DNA of 48,046 nt. Source: Candidatus Woesearchaeota archaeon (GTDB lineage Archaea; Nanobdellota; Nanobdellia; Woesearchaeales; JAGVYO01). The DNA is taken from NCBI GenBank assembly GCA_018303225.1, contig JAGVYO010000006.1:1-48046 (forward strand). The letters are read 5' to 3'. A program made the position numbers and the translations under genes. Within the stretch, counting starts at the first letter, position 1. The number at the start of each line of letters is the position of its first letter. Positions 22,276-31,135 of the stretch are shown here, piece by piece. The notes beneath the pieces were generated by a model. It was given only the letters and a program-made list of their open reading frames with translations. It made no database searches and had not been told where the DNA came from.

Positions 22276-23360
22276 CAAGCTTGTTGTTTTGCCCGGATAA
22301 TCTTTTTTTCACGGTCAATCTCAAAACAGGGGCCCAGGAACTGCTCGATCACGTAGATGTTGGTAAGCACATGGTTCGTGATTTTGGAAACCGTAATCTC
22401 GCCTCCGAACAGGGCCAACCAGGGCAGCAGATTGTCTGCCAGATATTCGTCCACCGGCGTTTTGTACCCGATCTCGTTGGTCAGCCGCTCCGCCGCCTCT
22501 TTGCCCACGACTTCTGATTTCCTGCCCTTCTCCCCCAGCGCATCGGCGCCGACACGATTGGTTTTTTCGCCATCCGTGGAGAAAACCGCCCACAGCATGA
22601 TGCCCGATCCCGTGCAGGAGGAAGGCGCATACACTTCCTCGACCGAGAGCGGGCATTTCAGGTCCGATAAGATCACCTTGGCAGCCTGGCTTTGGCGTTC
22701 GGCGACCTTGGCGGCCTGCAGATCCTGGGACGCATGGCTGATGCCCCTGACATGCACCAGCGTGCCCTGCTCCATCAGCCTCAACGGCTTGTCTTCGGCC
22801 CGGAGATAATCCCACAGTGCCGAAAAATCCCTGAAATCCGCCAGCGTGTACGGGCTTTCCACCGAGACTTCCACTTTGCCGCCGCCGGCCGGATAATAGC
22901 CCCGCCGGATCAACCGAAAATCTACCTGCCCGTAAGGAGCCAGCACCGGAAGAAGGACCTCGCTGAAATAGTCCGCGGGCATGCTCCATTTCGTATCGGT
23001 TCCGCCGGTGATGCGCAGAAAGATTTTCCGCTCGGTAAAGAAGCAGGGCAGCAGCAACGCCTGCAGCAGCAACGTGATGGAGCCCGCGGTCTTGATATCG
23101 ATGACCAGCGTCCTTGTCTTCAGGCCGTGCGGCGTGAATTTCAGGCGTTCGGATCCGAGAACAGCCCCCTCCACTTCGGCATCGCACAATTCCTGCAGCG
23201 CCTTGATGGCGTACAGGTGCTGGTTCTTCAGCCCGCCCGAACAGCGGCCCTTGCGGATGTTGGAAACCTCAAACGGCTGCTGCGTCAATGCCGAAAATGC
23301 CAATGCTGTCCGGACAATCTGGCCGCCGCCTTCGCCGTAGTTCCCATCCAGGCTGATCAT
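22257..23360 (-). CDS. rtcA: RNA 3'-terminal phosphate cyclase
   Basis: Converts RNA 3'-phosphate ends to 2',3'-cyclic phosphates with ATP. 367 aa. Family blocks: GNYGEGGGQIVRTALAFSAL at the start, RKGRCSGGLKNQHL, RGYYPAGGGKVEV, and the catalytic histidine in SKITNHVLTN near the C-terminus. A large insert domain lies between. The last six or so codons (GSYAS and stop) come from a hairpin repeat, suggesting the repeat invaded and replaced the original end. No RtcB is in view. Confidence 0.95.
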   Translation of the reverse strand: MISLDGNYGEGGGQIVRTALAFSALTQQPFEVSNIRKGRCSGGLKNQHLYAIKALQELCDAEVEGAVLGSERLKFTPHGLKTRTLVIDIKTAGSITLLLQALLLPCFFTERKIFLRITGGTDTKWSMPADYFSEVLLPVLAPYGQVDFRLIRRGYYPAGGGKVEVSVESPYTLADFRDFSALWDYLRAEDKPLRLMEQGTLVHVRGISHASQDLQAAKVAERQSQAAKVILSDLKCPLSVEEVYAPSSCTGSGIMLWAVFSTDGEKTNRVGADALGEKGRKSEVVGKEAAERLTNEIGYKTPVDEYLADNLLPWLALFGGEITVSKITNHVLTNIYVIEQFLGPCFEIDREKKIIRAKQQACGSYAS

Positions 23361-23384
23361 ACAAAGAAAAGAAAAAGAAGGAAT

Positions 23385-23437
23385 TTAAAAGGTTTTGGGA
23401 TTCAAAGAATCCCAAGACCCTAGAAAGCCCTGCTTTC
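23385..23437. repeat. GGTTTT/AAGACC hairpin, copy C (single unit)
   Basis: One unit just upstream of rtcA: AAAAGGTTTT, stem GGGATTC-aaa-GAATCCC, AAGACCCTAG, then the linker hairpin GAAAGC-cct-GCTTTCGT. A second inverted pair follows at 23443-23540: TAGCAAATTGC (23443-23453) with its near-complement GCAATTTGCTA (23477-23487), and AGCAAAGCTC with GAGCTTTGCT. The rest of the 180-bp gap holds nothing I can name. Confidence 0.7.
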
Positions 23438-23541
23438 GTAATAGCAAATTGCAAAAATAATGGAACTTTTTTGACGCAATTTGCTATTCTAGCAAAGCTC
23501 ACAAAAGTTCATAGATTAATGAGCTTTGCTATAAGGTTTGC

Positions 23542-23760
23542 CTAAATCCTGCCCAGGACCCCATCCAGGTTGTCCAGCTCCTGCTCGGTCGCCGGGTCAA
23601 TCACCGAATCCACGTCGTTGGCTTCGCCAATGGCCTCACCGATGCTGTCCGGCGCTTCAACAGCAGGCTGAGGCGCAGCCGGAGGCACAGTGTCTGCCGA
23701 AGGAGCCGTTTTGCACCCTGCCAAAAACAGCAATGCCAGCACCATAATCCATCTTCGCAT
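23542..23760 (-). CDS. Small lipoprotein
   Basis: 72 aa. An N-terminal MRRWIMVLALLFLAGC is a clear lipoprotein signal peptide with lipobox LAGC. The mature chain is Pro/Ala-rich, then acidic, and lacks a fold I can name. ATG 23760 gives the cleanest signal peptide; 23766 is possible. It starts 16 bp after the stop of the secreted coiled-coil protein and is probably co-transcribed, so the two may work together at the cell surface. Membrane attachment is inferred from the lipobox. Confidence 0.72.
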   Translation of the reverse strand: MRRWIMVLALLFLAGCKTAPSADTVPPAAPQPAVEAPDSIGEAIGEANDVDSVIDPATEQELDNLDGVLGRI

Positions 23761-23776
23761 CGTCATCACCCTTTCC

Positions 23777-25276
23777 CTAGTCATCAGAAACCTCTACCAT
23801 CTCTTCCACTTCGCCTTCCTCCTCGATCTCCAGATCATCAATATCCTCGCCTGCATCTTTCATCTCGTCACGGATTTGTGTAAGGAGATCGTGCGCCTCC
23901 TGCAGGCTCTGGTGCGCTTTTTTGGCCGCTTCCCTCGACTTCTGGACAGTCTCGGCAGCCAGCTCGGGATTTGAGCTCCGCAATTCCTGCGCTTCTCCGG
24001 CCAGCTTCTGGGCTTCGGCAAAATGATCCCGGGCTTCGGCAATGCGCTCGCTGAAGCGGTTGACCAGCTCGTCCACGGCAGAGACATCCTTGCCCGCATC
24101 TTCGGCCCGTGTCAGGACAATCTCCAATTGGCGCTCCATCTGCCGGCTGCGCACAATAATCTCTCCCACTTTGGCACGATACAACGTATTGACGTGGCGA
24201 TGGATGCCGTCCTTGACATCCTTCCAGGCATCCTTTATCTTTTGGCCTGCTTCGCGGATCTCCGCAGCTGTTGTTGCGCTTTCCGCCGAGGCCTGTGCAT
24301 CCTTCACCTTCGCTACGGCATCCTCGATCCAGGAGAGCATCTGCGACGCATCCTCTTCCTTGATATCGTCCGAGCTCTGGACACGGCTCTTCAATTGCTC
24401 GAGATGCTGCAGGATCGCCTCTGTAAGGCGCTGCAGGTAGTCTTTGGCATGCTGAAGCTTCTCTGCCTCATTCCCTTCCTCATCTGACCTTTCAAAGGCA
24501 GCTCGCTTCTCTTTCCATTCTGCGCTGAGGTTGTTGAGCCGCTCTTCCGCACGTTCAGATTTTTCACGGGCCTCATTGCGAACCTCATTGCGGACAACCC
24601 GTTTCTGAAGTTCCCGCGCCAGCTCGACGCGGTGGGCCTCGAGATTATCCAGGCGTTCCTTCAACTGCTTCTCGTCCAGCGCCGCGTATTCCCTCAACCT
24701 GCTTCGGTCCAACGAAGCAAGCTTTTCCAGCTGGAGGGCATCCAGCTCAGCTATCTTTTTAAGTTGATCCTCATTGAGGGAAGCAATCTTCCGCAGCCGC
24801 TCGGCTTTGACCGCGACCAGGCGCTGGATCTGCTCTTCCCGCAGCTCCGCCAGCTTGCGCTGCTTCTCCTCGGAAAGCTTGGCGACGCGTTCCAGCTCTT
24901 CTTTCCGCAGCTCCTGGAAGCGTTCGACTTCAGAAGCACTTAAGCGCTTGAATTTCTCCAGTTCCCCTTCCTTCAGCTCCCGGAAGCGCTTCAGGGATTC
25001 TGCATCCAGATCCTTGAAACGGGAGTCATCCTCGATGCGTATACGCTGCTGAACCTCTTCCTGCACGCGGATATCGGTTTTTTCCCCTTCAGAGACTGTC
25101 CGGATGCGCTCTTCGGTCCGCACCCGCACCTCATCGTCCTTGATGTCCGTGCGTTCGCGGATATCCACATTGGTAGTTGTAGCATCGTCCGAATCGGCAT
25201 CACGATCCTGCGCAACAACAAGCACACTTCCCACCAGAAACAGCCCCATTACAATAAAGGCAACAAGTCGCTTCAT
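23777..25276 (-). CDS. Secreted coiled-coil protein with eleven 11-residue repeats
   Basis: 499 aa. The signal peptide is about 1-22 (LVAFIVMGLFLVGSVLVVAQ). Residues 91-211 consist of eleven tandem 11-residue units, for example KEGELEKFKRL, SEEKQRKLAEL, NEDQLKKIAEL and DALQLEKLASL. Each ends in Leu or Val except the last and alternates Glu and Lys/Arg. Such hendecads make right-handed coiled coils or amphipathic lipid-binding helices. The rest (about 215-480) is helical and highly charged, ending in an acidic tail. GGAGGGA precedes ATG 25276. It is encoded with the lipoprotein downstream. Possible roles are envelope scaffold, cell-cell contact or periplasmic chaperone; none is proven. Confidence 0.8.
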   Translation of the reverse strand: MKRLVAFIVMGLFLVGSVLVVAQDRDADSDDATTTNVDIRERTDIKDDEVRVRTEERIRTVSEGEKTDIRVQEEVQQRIRIEDDSRFKDLDAESLKRFRELKEGELEKFKRLSASEVERFQELRKEELERVAKLSEEKQRKLAELREEQIQRLVAVKAERLRKIASLNEDQLKKIAELDALQLEKLASLDRSRLREYAALDEKQLKERLDNLEAHRVELARELQKRVVRNEVRNEAREKSERAEERLNNLSAEWKEKRAAFERSDEEGNEAEKLQHAKDYLQRLTEAILQHLEQLKSRVQSSDDIKEEDASQMLSWIEDAVAKVKDAQASAESATTAAEIREAGQKIKDAWKDVKDGIHRHVNTLYRAKVGEIIVRSRQMERQLEIVLTRAEDAGKDVSAVDELVNRFSERIAEARDHFAEAQKLAGEAQELRSSNPELAAETVQKSREAAKKAHQSLQEAHDLLTQIRDEMKDAGEDIDDLEIEEEGEVEEMVEVSDD

Positions 25277-25321
25277 GCTATCCCTCCTTTTTTGACAAGA
25301 TTCAATTTGAACAGATTAATT

Positions 25322-25432
25322 TTCCATTGAAATTTTTTAATTTTTAGTTGGATAGGGAAATCCCAAAAATTCCGTGCCGGAATTTTTGAATTAAGCACAA
25401 CCTAAAAATAAAGGTTTTTTAGATTAATGCGC
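25322..25432. repeat. MITE-like element, copy 3
   Basis: A full-length copy in the divergent spacer between the hendecad protein and the nuclease-like gene. The left end is TCCATTGAAATTTTTTAA. The perfect hairpin CAAAAATTCCG/CGGAATTTTTG lies at 25364-25388, and the right end is GATTAATGCGCC. The internal CGCTATCGC block is altered here (GCACAACCTAAAAATAAA). From 25433 to 25598 I see only the downstream gene's promoter (TTATAAATA near 25553). Confidence 0.75.
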
Positions 25433-25598
25433 CATTCATTATAGATTCCAAGATGTTTTTCGCACTTCCCACATAAAAAGCTTTCGGTGAAAATCAGGGA
25501 TAGGCAGGGCAAAAACAGCACGCAGGACAAGACCAGGGAAAATCAAAAGCCTTATAAATAAAGCCGCCCTCTCAGTCGCTAAAAGGGGTGGGGATACT

Positions 25599-26423
25599 GT
25601 GAGTGCAGAAAAAGAGATTGTGAATTTCTGGCTGAACAAGCGCGGTTTCTTTACGATTCATAATATAAAGGCATCCGGCAACAAGAGCATCGGCATCCTT
25701 GCCCTCCGTTTCAACCAGGAGCGCCTGAAGGAAGTGATGCACATCGAGATCAGCTGCTCCATTTCGGGCAACGTGACGGATGCCCTCGATGTGAAGAAGA
25801 ACGTGATGCATTTTGTGAAGGACAAGTTCTACGATAAGGAGGTAGAGCGCACGGTGCACAGTTATGTGAGCCAGTTCCCGGGCCCCAAGCAGGATACGCA
25901 CAAGATTCTCGTACTGGGGCCATTGCCCAAGACAAAACGGCAGGAGATCATCCAAAGCTTCAAAGAGAAGAGCATTGATGTGTGGGAATTCGAAGAAATC
26001 GTCTCCAAGGTCCTCCAGGATATGGACACCCAGTTCTATAAGGACGGCATCGTGCGCACCCTGCAGCTGATCCGTTACCTCCTGCTTTCCAATCCGCAGA
26101 AACTGGCCGGATTGGTCAGCGAAGAGGCCGGCATCCTGAACCAGAGCGCCCGGAGCGAGTTCATCAGCGAACTGCTAAAGACCGAACTGGTCCGGAAAGA
26201 GCTCGGCAAGAGCGACGCGGTGCAGTTGGCCGGGATCCTGAAGCATTCTTCCCTGCGGAAGCCCGAGCTGTTGGCAGAGCTGCTGGAAAAGGACATCCTG
26301 AACCAGCGCACGAGAAAGCCCTTTCTGAATTCGCTGCTGAAACAGGAGAAGATGCGCAAGCTCCACGCACCGGCTGTAGAAAAAAAGCCGGAAAAGCCGT
26401 TGAACCAATTCTTTAGTGCCTGA
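25599..26423 (+). CDS. Hypothetical protein with nuclease-like N-terminal region
   Basis: 274 aa. The first 60 residues (EKEIVNFWLNKRGFF, then SIGILALRF and HIEISCSISGNV) follow the pattern of PD-(D/E)xK restriction-endonuclease-like domains, where a helix with Glu precedes two strands with acidic residues. The classical D...ExK set is incomplete, so activity is doubtful. The rest is helical with repeated LAELLEKDIL-type segments and ends in LNQFFSA. Translation starts at GTG 25599 after GGGGTGGGG. Similar proteins are common in DPANN archaea. Its stop overlaps the convergent membrane gene by 11 nt. Confidence 0.6.
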   Translation: MSAEKEIVNFWLNKRGFFTIHNIKASGNKSIGILALRFNQERLKEVMHIEISCSISGNVTDALDVKKNVMHFVKDKFYDKEVERTVHSYVSQFPGPKQDTHKILVLGPLPKTKRQEIIQSFKEKSIDVWEFEEIVSKVLQDMDTQFYKDGIVRTLQLIRYLLLSNPQKLAGLVSEEAGILNQSARSEFISELLKTELVRKELGKSDAVQLAGILKHSSLRKPELLAELLEKDILNQRTRKPFLNSLLKQEKMRKLHAPAVEKKPEKPLNQFFSA

Positions 26424-26697
26424 GGCCGTGCCACTTTTTATACAGCAGGCGGTACTCGTAAAAGAGGAACATCCCGTATACCATGATAAACCCGAAGATG
26501 AATAGGATCAGCGGCTGCACCCTGGAAGGCGCCAGCTGTTCGCCGGCTGCCGGCGCCGTGCTGGAGAGGACCAGGTTGACGTACCAGCCAAAACCGAAAA
26601 GAAGCGGCAACGCAAGCATCACACCGTCCACCATCAGTTTCCTGCGCAAATCCCCGTGAAGCGTCTTCGGAGAACCACGGCTTTGCTTTTTCGCCAT
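26413..26697 (-). CDS. Small membrane protein with two helices
   Basis: 94 aa. A basic N-terminus (KKQSRGSPKTLHGDLRRK) is followed by two transmembrane segments (about 28-44 and 62-83) separated by a Pro/Ala-rich outer loop, and a basic C-terminal tail, so both ends are probably cytoplasmic. ATG 26697 lies about 27 bp after the TATA box ATTTAAATA (26721-26729), a leaderless start; GTG 26709 is less likely. The family is not recognised. Confidence 0.65.
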   Translation of the reverse strand: MAKKQSRGSPKTLHGDLRRKLMVDGVMLALPLLFGFGWYVNLVLSSTAPAAGEQLAPSRVQPLILFIFGFIMVYGMFLFYEYRLLYKKWHGLRH

Positions 26698-26767
26698 ACC
26701 CTTTCCCACGCAAAAAGCCTATTTAAATGTTTGGCTCAAAAGAGGTGAAATAAGGGGAAAAAATATT

Positions 26768-26974
26768 GCACATTGACATTTTTATTTTATCTGCGGTAAG
26801 GCCCAAAGGAAAAATGACGCATTGGCAAAAGCCTTTTTATGGGAGAGGGGTTCATTGCAAAATGTCAGAAACCTTTAGGTTTCTGATCATGCTCAAGAAC
26901 CAAAGGTTCTTGACAATTTCATGCCGAAATTTTTGGGCTAATCGCTATCGCTTAAAGAATATTTTTTAATGCGC
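26768..26974. repeat. MITE-like element, copy 4, carrying a nested twin hairpin
   Basis: The left part has GCACATTGAC, CTGCGGTAAGG and, inside, GACGCATTGGCAAAAGCC, which looks like a second left end. The right part has GCCGAAATTTTTGGG, TCGCTATCGCTTAAAG and the end TTTTTTAATGCGC. The twin-hairpin element at 26863-26915 sits between the two halves. The remaining spacer to ribH (26975-27078) shows no gene. Confidence 0.75.
26863..26915. repeat. Twin-hairpin element, copy 2 (minimal)
   Basis: 53 bp: TG, stem TCAGAAACC-ttta-GGTTTCTGA (26865-26886), centre TCATGC (26887-26892), stem TCAAGAACC-aaa-GGTTCTTGA (26893-26913), CA. Both stems are perfect 9-bp hairpins. It is nested within MITE-like copy 4. 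Confidence 0.85.
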
Positions 26975-27078
26975 AAATGTCTTTTTCACAATGGGTGTCA
27001 CTTTAATGAGGAAGGTATACAGGCATACAGGAAACACCAGTATGCAATGCACAAAGCGTTTCCGTCGTTAAAAGCCTC

Positions 27079-27489
27079 TTACTTTAAGCGCTGCACCATC
27101 TTGACCGCTGCCTCGGTGGCGCTCTTGGCGTAGCTCTCGATGCGCTTCAGCCCGTCTGCCCGCGTCATCCGCGGACCCGAGACGCCCAGCGAAACGGGTT
27201 TTCCCGTAGCCACGGAGATGTCCATGATTTTCCGCGCCGCATTCTGGGCGATGATCTCGTCATGCGCCGTATCCTCTTCCACCACAGAGCCCAGCGTCAC
27301 CACACCGTCAATGTCCGGACTGTCCACCAGCTTTTTGACGGCCAGCGGCACGTCGAACACGCCCGGCACGCGGATGACCCTTTTCACGTCAGCCCCCAGG
27401 AAAACAGCGTGCTCCTGCGCGATTTTTTCCATCAGGTGCGTGATCTCCGCATTGTACTCTGAAATTACCAACCCCAACTTTTCGTTCAT
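27079..27489 (-). CDS. ribH: 6,7-dimethyl-8-ribityllumazine synthase
   Basis: Penultimate step of riboflavin synthesis. 136 aa. Motifs: LVISEYNAEIT (substrate-binding aromatic/Asn region), VPGVFDVPLAVKKL, VTLGSVVEEDTAHDEI (phosphate/active-site loop with His) and VSLGVSGPRMTRADGLKR. GGAGGGA precedes ATG 27489. It is the last gene of the ribK-ribC-ribH operon, 24 bp after ribC. Confidence 0.94.
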   Translation of the reverse strand: MNEKLGLVISEYNAEITHLMEKIAQEHAVFLGADVKRVIRVPGVFDVPLAVKKLVDSPDIDGVVTLGSVVEEDTAHDEIIAQNAARKIMDISVATGKPVSLGVSGPRMTRADGLKRIESYAKSATEAAVKMVQRLK

Positions 27490-27513
27490 CTCAATCCCTC
27501 CTGTGTGAATGAT

Positions 27514-28628
<1,115 letters not shown>

Positions 28629-28650
28629 ATCATCCAGAAATGCGTACTGA

Positions 28651-28659
28651 CTTATAAAG
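28651..28659 (-). promoter_or_regulatory. TATA box of the riboflavin operon
   Basis: Minus-strand CTTTATAAG, centred about 27 bp from ATG 28628. It implies a leaderless mRNA and decides the ribK start. No convincing palindromic RbkR site is visible around it. Confidence 0.55.
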
Positions 28660-28743
28660 TTTATGCTTAACATTATTGAGTAACTAAGCCATCCGCTTGG
28701 ACAGGAGGTTGCCGCAGGAGCTATTCCGGCAGGGAGGAAGCAG

Positions 28744-28800
28744 CAAAAATTTCCGTAGGAAATTTTTGGTTCAATCGCTAACGCAACATAAATAAGAAAC
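28744..28800. repeat. MITE-like element, copy 5 (partial)
   Basis: Only the central hairpin CAAAAATTTCC-gta-GGAAATTTTTG (28744-28768) and the following ATCGCTAACGCAACATAAATAA block remain. Both ends are missing or decayed. It lies between divergent ribK and the DUF460 gene. The rest of this 235-bp spacer holds the two promoters. Confidence 0.65.
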
Positions 28801-28863
28801 AGTGCACATCATTCTGCCTAAAGAAAAACTTATTTAAATAGAATAAGCATCCCTAAAAACCAG

Positions 28864-30054
28864 ATGTCTGAACATAAGCCGAGTCGGCCGCTCATTGTGG
28901 GCATGGACCCCGGGACCACGCTGGGGTATGCGTTTCTCGACATGGATGGTCGGCTGCTCGAGACGGGCTCGGCCAAGCAATTTCCGATTCATCTTCTGAT
29001 CAGAAAAGCCATGGATGCCGGCACGCCGCTGTTTGTGGGAACCGACAAGAGGAACGTCCCTTCGGCTGTCCAGGAATTTGCCGCCAAGACCGGCGCCCGG
29101 ATCATGGCGCCCGCTGAAGACCTCAAGGTGCAGGAAAAGAAAATATGGACGAAAGAGCATCGGCTGAGAAACGACCATGAGCGCGACGCGCTGGCAGCGG
29201 CGCTGTTTGCCTGCAACGAACAGCTTCCCCTCCGGAAAAAGATCGAAAAATACGCCCGCGATCACGACAAGGAGAGGCTCAAAGATGCGCTGCAGCTGAA
29301 AGTGCTGACCCAAGGCATCAACATCCGCGACGCCGCCATGCTGCTGGAAAACCCGCCCATCAATGAGAAGCCAAAAATCCCAATCATGCCGCAAATGCCG
29401 TTGACGGTGGAGAACCCTACCAATCTACAGGTACGGCTGCTGCGATTGAAGAAGGAAAACCGGCTGCTGCGGAAGCAGAACCTGAAATTGAAACAGAGAT
29501 CGGCGAAAGAAGAGCACAAGCATAGGAAAGAGACCAAAAAGCTGCAGAAAGAAAATGTAAAAGAAAGAAATGAGACGGCGCTCCGCTTCAAGGAGAACCG
29601 CATCCGTTATTTCGACCGGGCGCTGCGGGAGAAGAACCATGAGGTGGAAACGATACGGCAGGAAAAAAGACAGCTGCTCTCCTTCTTTGGAAAGCTGAAA
29701 GACCATTATCTGCTCAAGAAGCTCAGCCATCTGGGACAGGAGGAATGGGAGCAGAAAAATGCCATCCTAAACATCCAGGAAGGAGATATGCTGCTGGTAG
29801 ACGATCCGAACCGGTTCAGCGAATCCATCGTAGAGAAGATAAAGGGTAAGGTGGATATCATCGTGCACCGGCTGCCCGTCAGCCCAAAACTCAAGGAGCA
29901 ATGGCCCTTCCTCTTTATACCGGCCCATTACCTGCGCATCGAAGAGAACGGCTACGTCGCCATCGTCCCGAGAAAAGACGTAGACCGGGAGCGGAAGAGC
30001 CGGGACGCATTGCAGAAGATGGTGGAAGATTACCGCAAAGAGCGTTTAGCCTAA
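28864..30054 (+). CDS. DUF460 family protein (RNase H-like fold plus coiled coil)
   Basis: 396 aa. The N-terminal domain (about 8-115) has the RuvC/RNase H-like start VGMDPGTTLGYAFLD and later VGTDKRNVPSAVQEFAA and NDHERDALAAALFA, as in archaeal DUF460 (COG2433). The middle (about 180-290) is a Lys/Glu-rich coiled coil. The C-terminal domain (about 300-395) is unassigned. A nuclease or nucleic-acid-structure role is suggested by the fold but not shown. Typical DUF460 proteins are longer, so this is a compact form. Its end overlaps the convergent NMD3-like gene by 9 nt. Confidence 0.85.
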   Translation: MSEHKPSRPLIVGMDPGTTLGYAFLDMDGRLLETGSAKQFPIHLLIRKAMDAGTPLFVGTDKRNVPSAVQEFAAKTGARIMAPAEDLKVQEKKIWTKEHRLRNDHERDALAAALFACNEQLPLRKKIEKYARDHDKERLKDALQLKVLTQGINIRDAAMLLENPPINEKPKIPIMPQMPLTVENPTNLQVRLLRLKKENRLLRKQNLKLKQRSAKEEHKHRKETKKLQKENVKERNETALRFKENRIRYFDRALREKNHEVETIRQEKRQLLSFFGKLKDHYLLKKLSHLGQEEWEQKNAILNIQEGDMLLVDDPNRFSESIVEKIKGKVDIIVHRLPVSPKLKEQWPFLFIPAHYLRIEENGYVAIVPRKDVDRERKSRDALQKMVEDYRKERLA

Positions 30055-30477
30055 CTCCGCATACGGCAGCTGCATCCTCTTTCCGGTATCCATATTCTTT
30101 ACGCCCACTTTCTTCCCCAGAAAAAGGATTTTGAGATTCTCGCCGCGGTGCACGACCACCTGGCCTTTCTTGAAAGGATACAGGCGGAACAGGACATTGA
30201 CCCGGTAGACTTCCCGGCTGGTCTGGTGGTGCCGGGTGAAAAGTTTCGCGCTGACGATAAGCTCGCCGCCAAAATGCTCCTGGAGCATCTTCCCCAGTTT
30301 CCTCATAAACCGCTGGGAGCTCAGGTACAGATCCCATCCGTTTTTGACCTTTAGCTGCTTGCTCATGAAGACCCCCTCTTGCCGGGACACGTTCTGCTGG
30401 ACAAAAACCAGGACAACCTGGGTAGGGTTCCGCAGCTGGAGGATGCCCTCGAAATAATTGGAATGGACGCTTTTCAC
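30046..30477 (-). CDS. NMD3-related protein lacking the N-terminal zinc fingers
   Basis: 143 aa from GTG 30477. The sequence follows the core of archaeal NMD3, a 60S/50S maturation and export-adaptor relative: HSNYFEGILQLRNP, then NGWDLYLSSQRFMRKLG, FGGELIVSAKLFTRHHQTS, YRVNVLFRLYPFKKG and KKVGVKNMDTGKR. The usual N-terminal CxxC zinc domain is absent. The start is set by a TATA-like box near 30500 and by the signal peptidase gene, which begins 52 bp away on the other strand, so no room exists for it. A longer open frame to 30717 is antisense to that gene. Confidence 0.72.
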   Translation of the reverse strand: MKSVHSNYFEGILQLRNPTQVVLVFVQQNVSRQEGVFMSKQLKVKNGWDLYLSSQRFMRKLGKMLQEHFGGELIVSAKLFTRHHQTSREVYRVNVLFRLYPFKKGQVVVHRGENLKILFLGKKVGVKNMDTGKRMQLPYAELG

Positions 30478-30529
30478 GGAGCATCGGAAAATAGATAGGT
30501 TTTTATTAGTTTCGTTGCGAGAAGTCCCC
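30478..30529. promoter_or_regulatory. Compact 52-bp divergent promoter
   Basis: An A/T block (TTTTTATTAG, about 30500-30509) lies about 25-27 bp from GTG 30477 on the minus strand and about 25 bp from ATG 30530 on the plus strand. Both genes therefore appear leaderless, and one A/T element may serve both directions. Confidence 0.5.
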
Positions 30530-31132
30530 ATGGCCCGATCCCGCAAAGCGCTCAGCTGGAGAAAGGTATGGAAGTTCATCTGGGACGACAACTCCATATG
30601 GAGCTGGCTCGTGAACGTCATTCTGGCGTTTGTGCTGATCAAGTTCATCATTTTCCCTACTCTTGGGTTTGTGCTGTCCACGACGCATCCCATCGTGGCC
30701 GTGGTATCGGGAAGCATGGAGCACGATGCACGGTTCGAACCATGGTGGGAGGCTCACGGCCAATGGTACGAAAGCCGGAACATCACGCTGAAAGAATTCC
30801 GGAGCTTCCCGTTCAGGGAAGGGTTTAACCGCGGGGACATCATGCTCCTCTACGGGAAAAAACCCAAAGATATAAAAAGAGGCGACGTGATTGTTTTTCA
30901 GAGCACAAGCCGCGACCCGATTATCCATCGCGTGGTGGACAAAAGACAGGATAAAAGCGATTATGTGTTCCAGACCAAAGGCGACAACAACGCGGATTCC
31001 ATCAAGACGTCCCAGCTGGACGAGACCCGCATCCCCGAAGCGCAGGTGATCGGAGCAGCTGTGTTCCGCATCCCGCTCCTGGGGTATGTGAAGATCATTT
31101 TCATCGAAATCATCCAGATGTTCCAGAGGTGA
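30530..31132 (+). CDS. Signal peptidase I (archaeal/Sec11 type)
   Basis: Cleaves signal peptides of exported proteins. 200 aa with an N-terminal membrane helix (about 26-47, VNVILAFVLIKFIIFPTLGFV). Active-site motifs are VVSGSMEH (catalytic Ser), GDVIVFQS, DPIIHRVV (His in place of bacterial Lys) and TKGDNNADS (Asp). The short loop between Ser and His is typical of archaea. A last hydrophobic stretch may be a second helix. It would process the signal-bearing proteins at 17-25 kb. ATG 30530 is chosen by the TATA spacing. Confidence 0.92.
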   Translation: MARSRKALSWRKVWKFIWDDNSIWSWLVNVILAFVLIKFIIFPTLGFVLSTTHPIVAVVSGSMEHDARFEPWWEAHGQWYESRNITLKEFRSFPFREGFNRGDIMLLYGKKPKDIKRGDVIVFQSTSRDPIIHRVVDKRQDKSDYVFQTKGDNNADSIKTSQLDETRIPEAQVIGAAVFRIPLLGYVKIIFIEIIQMFQR

Positions 31133-31135
31133 ACC

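Noticed and set aside
22321..23187. Minus-strand open frame of 288 codons in another frame of rtcA
   Set aside because: It overlaps RtcA in the same direction but lacks any motif; RtcA has the catalytic His and full family blocks.
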